Assembly (NCBI GenBank): GCA_017543005.1
Contig: JAFWEA010000279.1
Span: 1-7,562, forward strand
Direction: 5' to 3'
Source of the DNA: Solobacterium sp.
Lineage (GTDB): Bacteria > Bacillota_I > Bacilli_A > Erysipelotrichales > Erysipelotrichaceae
DNA: 7,562 nt
Shown here piece by piece: positions 6,438 to 7,562 of this stretch. The position numbers and the translations under genes were made by a program. The notes beneath the pieces were generated by a model. The model was given only the letters and a program-made list of their open reading frames with translations, made no database searches and was not told the origin of the DNA. Position 1 is the stretch's first letter. Each line of letters starts with the position of its first letter.

Positions 6438-6464
6438 GTGGTAAAAAGCCTGCAGTTATCACAC

Positions 6465-6493
6465 ATTTTATCATTTTTGCATGTGGACGGAAA
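6465..6493 (-). promoter_or_regulatory. possible dnaN promoter in the dnaA-dnaN gap
   Basis: Minus-strand TAAAAT (6465-6470) preceded by TGA forms an extended -10-like motif. The -35 position, at a 17-base spacing (6488-6493), reads TTTCCG, which is weak. Transcription from it would pass through the DnaA boxes before reaching dnaN, leaving a leader of roughly 90 bases. Such short AT-rich matches are common, so confidence is low. Confidence 0.3.
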
Positions 6494-6511
6494 GAGGAGT
6501 AACTGTGGACA

Positions 6512-7562
6512 TCAGCTGCTCAGTGAGGTTTCAATCTCACGGACAGCCATGGCATAGGTGGAATCGGTTTTGATCTGTTTTTCCACTTTGCGGCAGGCAC
6601 TGATCACAGTGGCGTGGTCACGGCCGCCAAACTCCTCGCCGATTTTGATATAAGGCAGATCGAGCAGCTTCCGGCAGAGATAGATGCTGATGTGCCGGGC
6701 ATTGGCAATGTTCTTGGTCCTGGTCTTGCCGGTGATCTGCTGCTTGGTCAGGCCATAGTAGTCGGCAACGCTCTTGATGATCTTGTTCGGTGACATGCCG
6801 GTCTTGTCGGATACCACCGCCTGATTCTTCAGGGCATTGACAATGGTTTCGAAACGGATGACATTCTTGTCTTCCTGGAACATGATGGCATAGAACAGTA
6901 CCCTGTTCCAAGCGCCTTCCAGATCTCTGATATTGCCGGAGAAGTTGGAAGCGATATAGGCAAGTCCCTGTTCATCGACTTCATTGATGTCATTGCCGCT
7001 GTTCTTGATCTTCATGCGCAGGATGGCCAGTGATGTTTCAAATTCCGGAGAATCGATGCCGACGGACAGACCGCTGGAGAAGCGGCTGATCAGACGGTCT
7101 TCCAGGCCTTTGATCTCTTTCGGCTGGCGGTCGGACGCGATGCAGATCTGCTTGCGGTTGTTGACCAGCTCATTATAAATAGAGAAGAAGATCTCATGTG
7201 ACTTTTCCTTGCCGGCCAGAAACTGGATATCATCGACCAGCAGCAGGTCCATGGTGCTCATGTACTGCTTGAACTGGTCAATCCGGTTATTCTGGATGGC
7301 CTTGACGACCTTATCGACGAATTTCAGTGACTCTATATAATAGATCTTCTTATCCGGATAGGACTTGCGCACATAATTGCCGATGGCCATGAGCAGATGT
7401 GTCTTGCCCAGGCCCGAATTGCCGTAGATAAACAGCGGATTGAAGTATTTGCCGGGGTTATAGGCACAGGCCAAAGCTGCAGCCTGACTCTCACGGTTGC
7501 AGTCACCGACGACAAAATTATCAAAGGTACGGTCACTCTGAATCTCCATGCTGGCAAAATCA
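6512..7562 (-). CDS. dnaA: chromosomal replication initiator DnaA, 5' end cut by window
   Basis: AAA+ initiator that binds DnaA boxes, melts oriC and recruits the helicase. About 349 codons are visible: AAA+ domain III and DNA-binding domain IV. Domains I and II lie beyond the window edge, and the frame is open through it, so the ATG at 7549 is internal and not the start. Numbering from that Met: FDNFVVG opens the AAA+ domain; Walker A GNSGLGKT (43-50); Walker B LLLVDDIQF (102-110); sensor 1 near IASDRQP (137-143); the conserved Arg152 (DRL) and putative arginine finger Arg156 (SRF); sensor 2 Arg208 in GNIRDLEG; and the domain IV helix-turn-helix KTRTKNIANARHISIYLCRK with the FGGRDHATV signature (307-315). 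The SRFSSGL segment lacks the usual Trp of SRFxWGL. It ends with a TGA just before the origin-like gap. Confidence 0.98.
   Translation of the reverse strand, partial: DFASMEIQSDRTFDNFVVGDCNRESQAAALACAYNPGKYFNPLFIYGNSGLGKTHLLMAIGNYVRKSYPDKKIYYIESLKFVDKVVKAIQNNRIDQFKQYMSTMDLLLVDDIQFLAGKEKSHEIFFSIYNELVNNRKQICIASDRQPKEIKGLEDRLISRFSSGLSVGIDSPEFETSLAILRMKIKNSGNDINEVDEQGLAYIASNFSGNIRDLEGAWNRVLFYAIMFQEDKNVIRFETIVNALKNQAVVSDKTGMSPNKIIKSVADYYGLTKQQITGKTRTKNIANARHISIYLCRKLLDLPYIKIGEEFGGRDHATVISACRKVEKQIKTDSTYAMAVREIETSLSS

Noticed and set aside
6441..6459. CCTGCAGG followed by CTTTTT on the minus strand as a dnaA terminator
   Set aside because: The palindrome has no room for a loop, so it cannot form a usable terminator hairpin.
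6456..6465. TTATCACACA as a further DnaA box
   Set aside because: It looks like TTATCCACA but does not align without an indel; the required CACA is out of phase with TTAT.
6482..6512. TGTGGACGG (6482-6490) and TGTGGACAT (6504-6512) as DnaA boxes
   Set aside because: They share the TGTGGA core but have three and two mismatches in the remaining bases; at most weak sites, not supportable alone.
1..7562. A previously undescribed multigene system, mobile element, CRISPR array or RNA gene
   Set aside because: All substantial coding space is accounted for by six core replication and topology genes; no direct-repeat array, transposase, integrase, tRNA or rRNA signature is visible.

Overview
This window is the chromosomal replication-initiation cluster of a Gram-positive (Bacillota-type) bacterium, read entirely on the minus strand. 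In transcription order, from the right edge leftwards, it holds dnaA (5' end cut by the window), dnaN, yaaA (a small S4-domain protein), recF, gyrB and gyrA (3' end cut by the window). This order is the classic Firmicutes oriC neighbourhood. The S4 gene between dnaN and recF, and gyrB/gyrA directly after recF, are typical of Bacilli, Erysipelotrichia and relatives. Base composition looks moderately GC-rich. Leucine is almost always CTG, and TTA, CTA and TCA are very rare in gyrA and gyrB. TGA is used as a stop in four genes, so the code is standard rather than the Mycoplasma code. A gut-type Erysipelotrichia or related Bacillota is my guess, but the sequence does not prove the family.

Layout: dnaA (6512-7562, partial) is followed by a 143-base gap. 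The gap has two abutting DnaA-box 9-mers, an AT-rich tract and a DnaA-trio-like repeat, so it is a good candidate for the unwinding part of oriC. dnaN (5232-6368) ends at a strong intrinsic terminator with a GCAA tetraloop. A 249-base gap then carries that terminator, a weaker terminator-like hairpin, an imperfect inverted repeat and an extended -10 promoter. That promoter appears to drive a separate operon: yaaA (4782-4982), recF (3691-4782), gyrB (1718-3694) and gyrA (1-1697). Its first three genes are joined by a 1-base TGATG overlap and a 4-base ATGA overlap; gyrB and gyrA are 20 bases apart.

How the genes work together: DnaA opens the origin, DnaN is the sliding clamp that holds the replicase, RecF acts at gapped or stalled forks, and GyrB/GyrA remove the positive supercoils made by the forks. 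All genes are co-directional and would run with a fork leaving the origin leftwards.

I found no mobile element, CRISPR array, tRNA, rRNA or undescribed multigene system. The points of interest are fine-scale: the origin elements, a glycine in the quinolone-resistance region of GyrA, coupled translation with no visible Shine-Dalgarno site for recF, and very long antisense open frames explained by codon bias.
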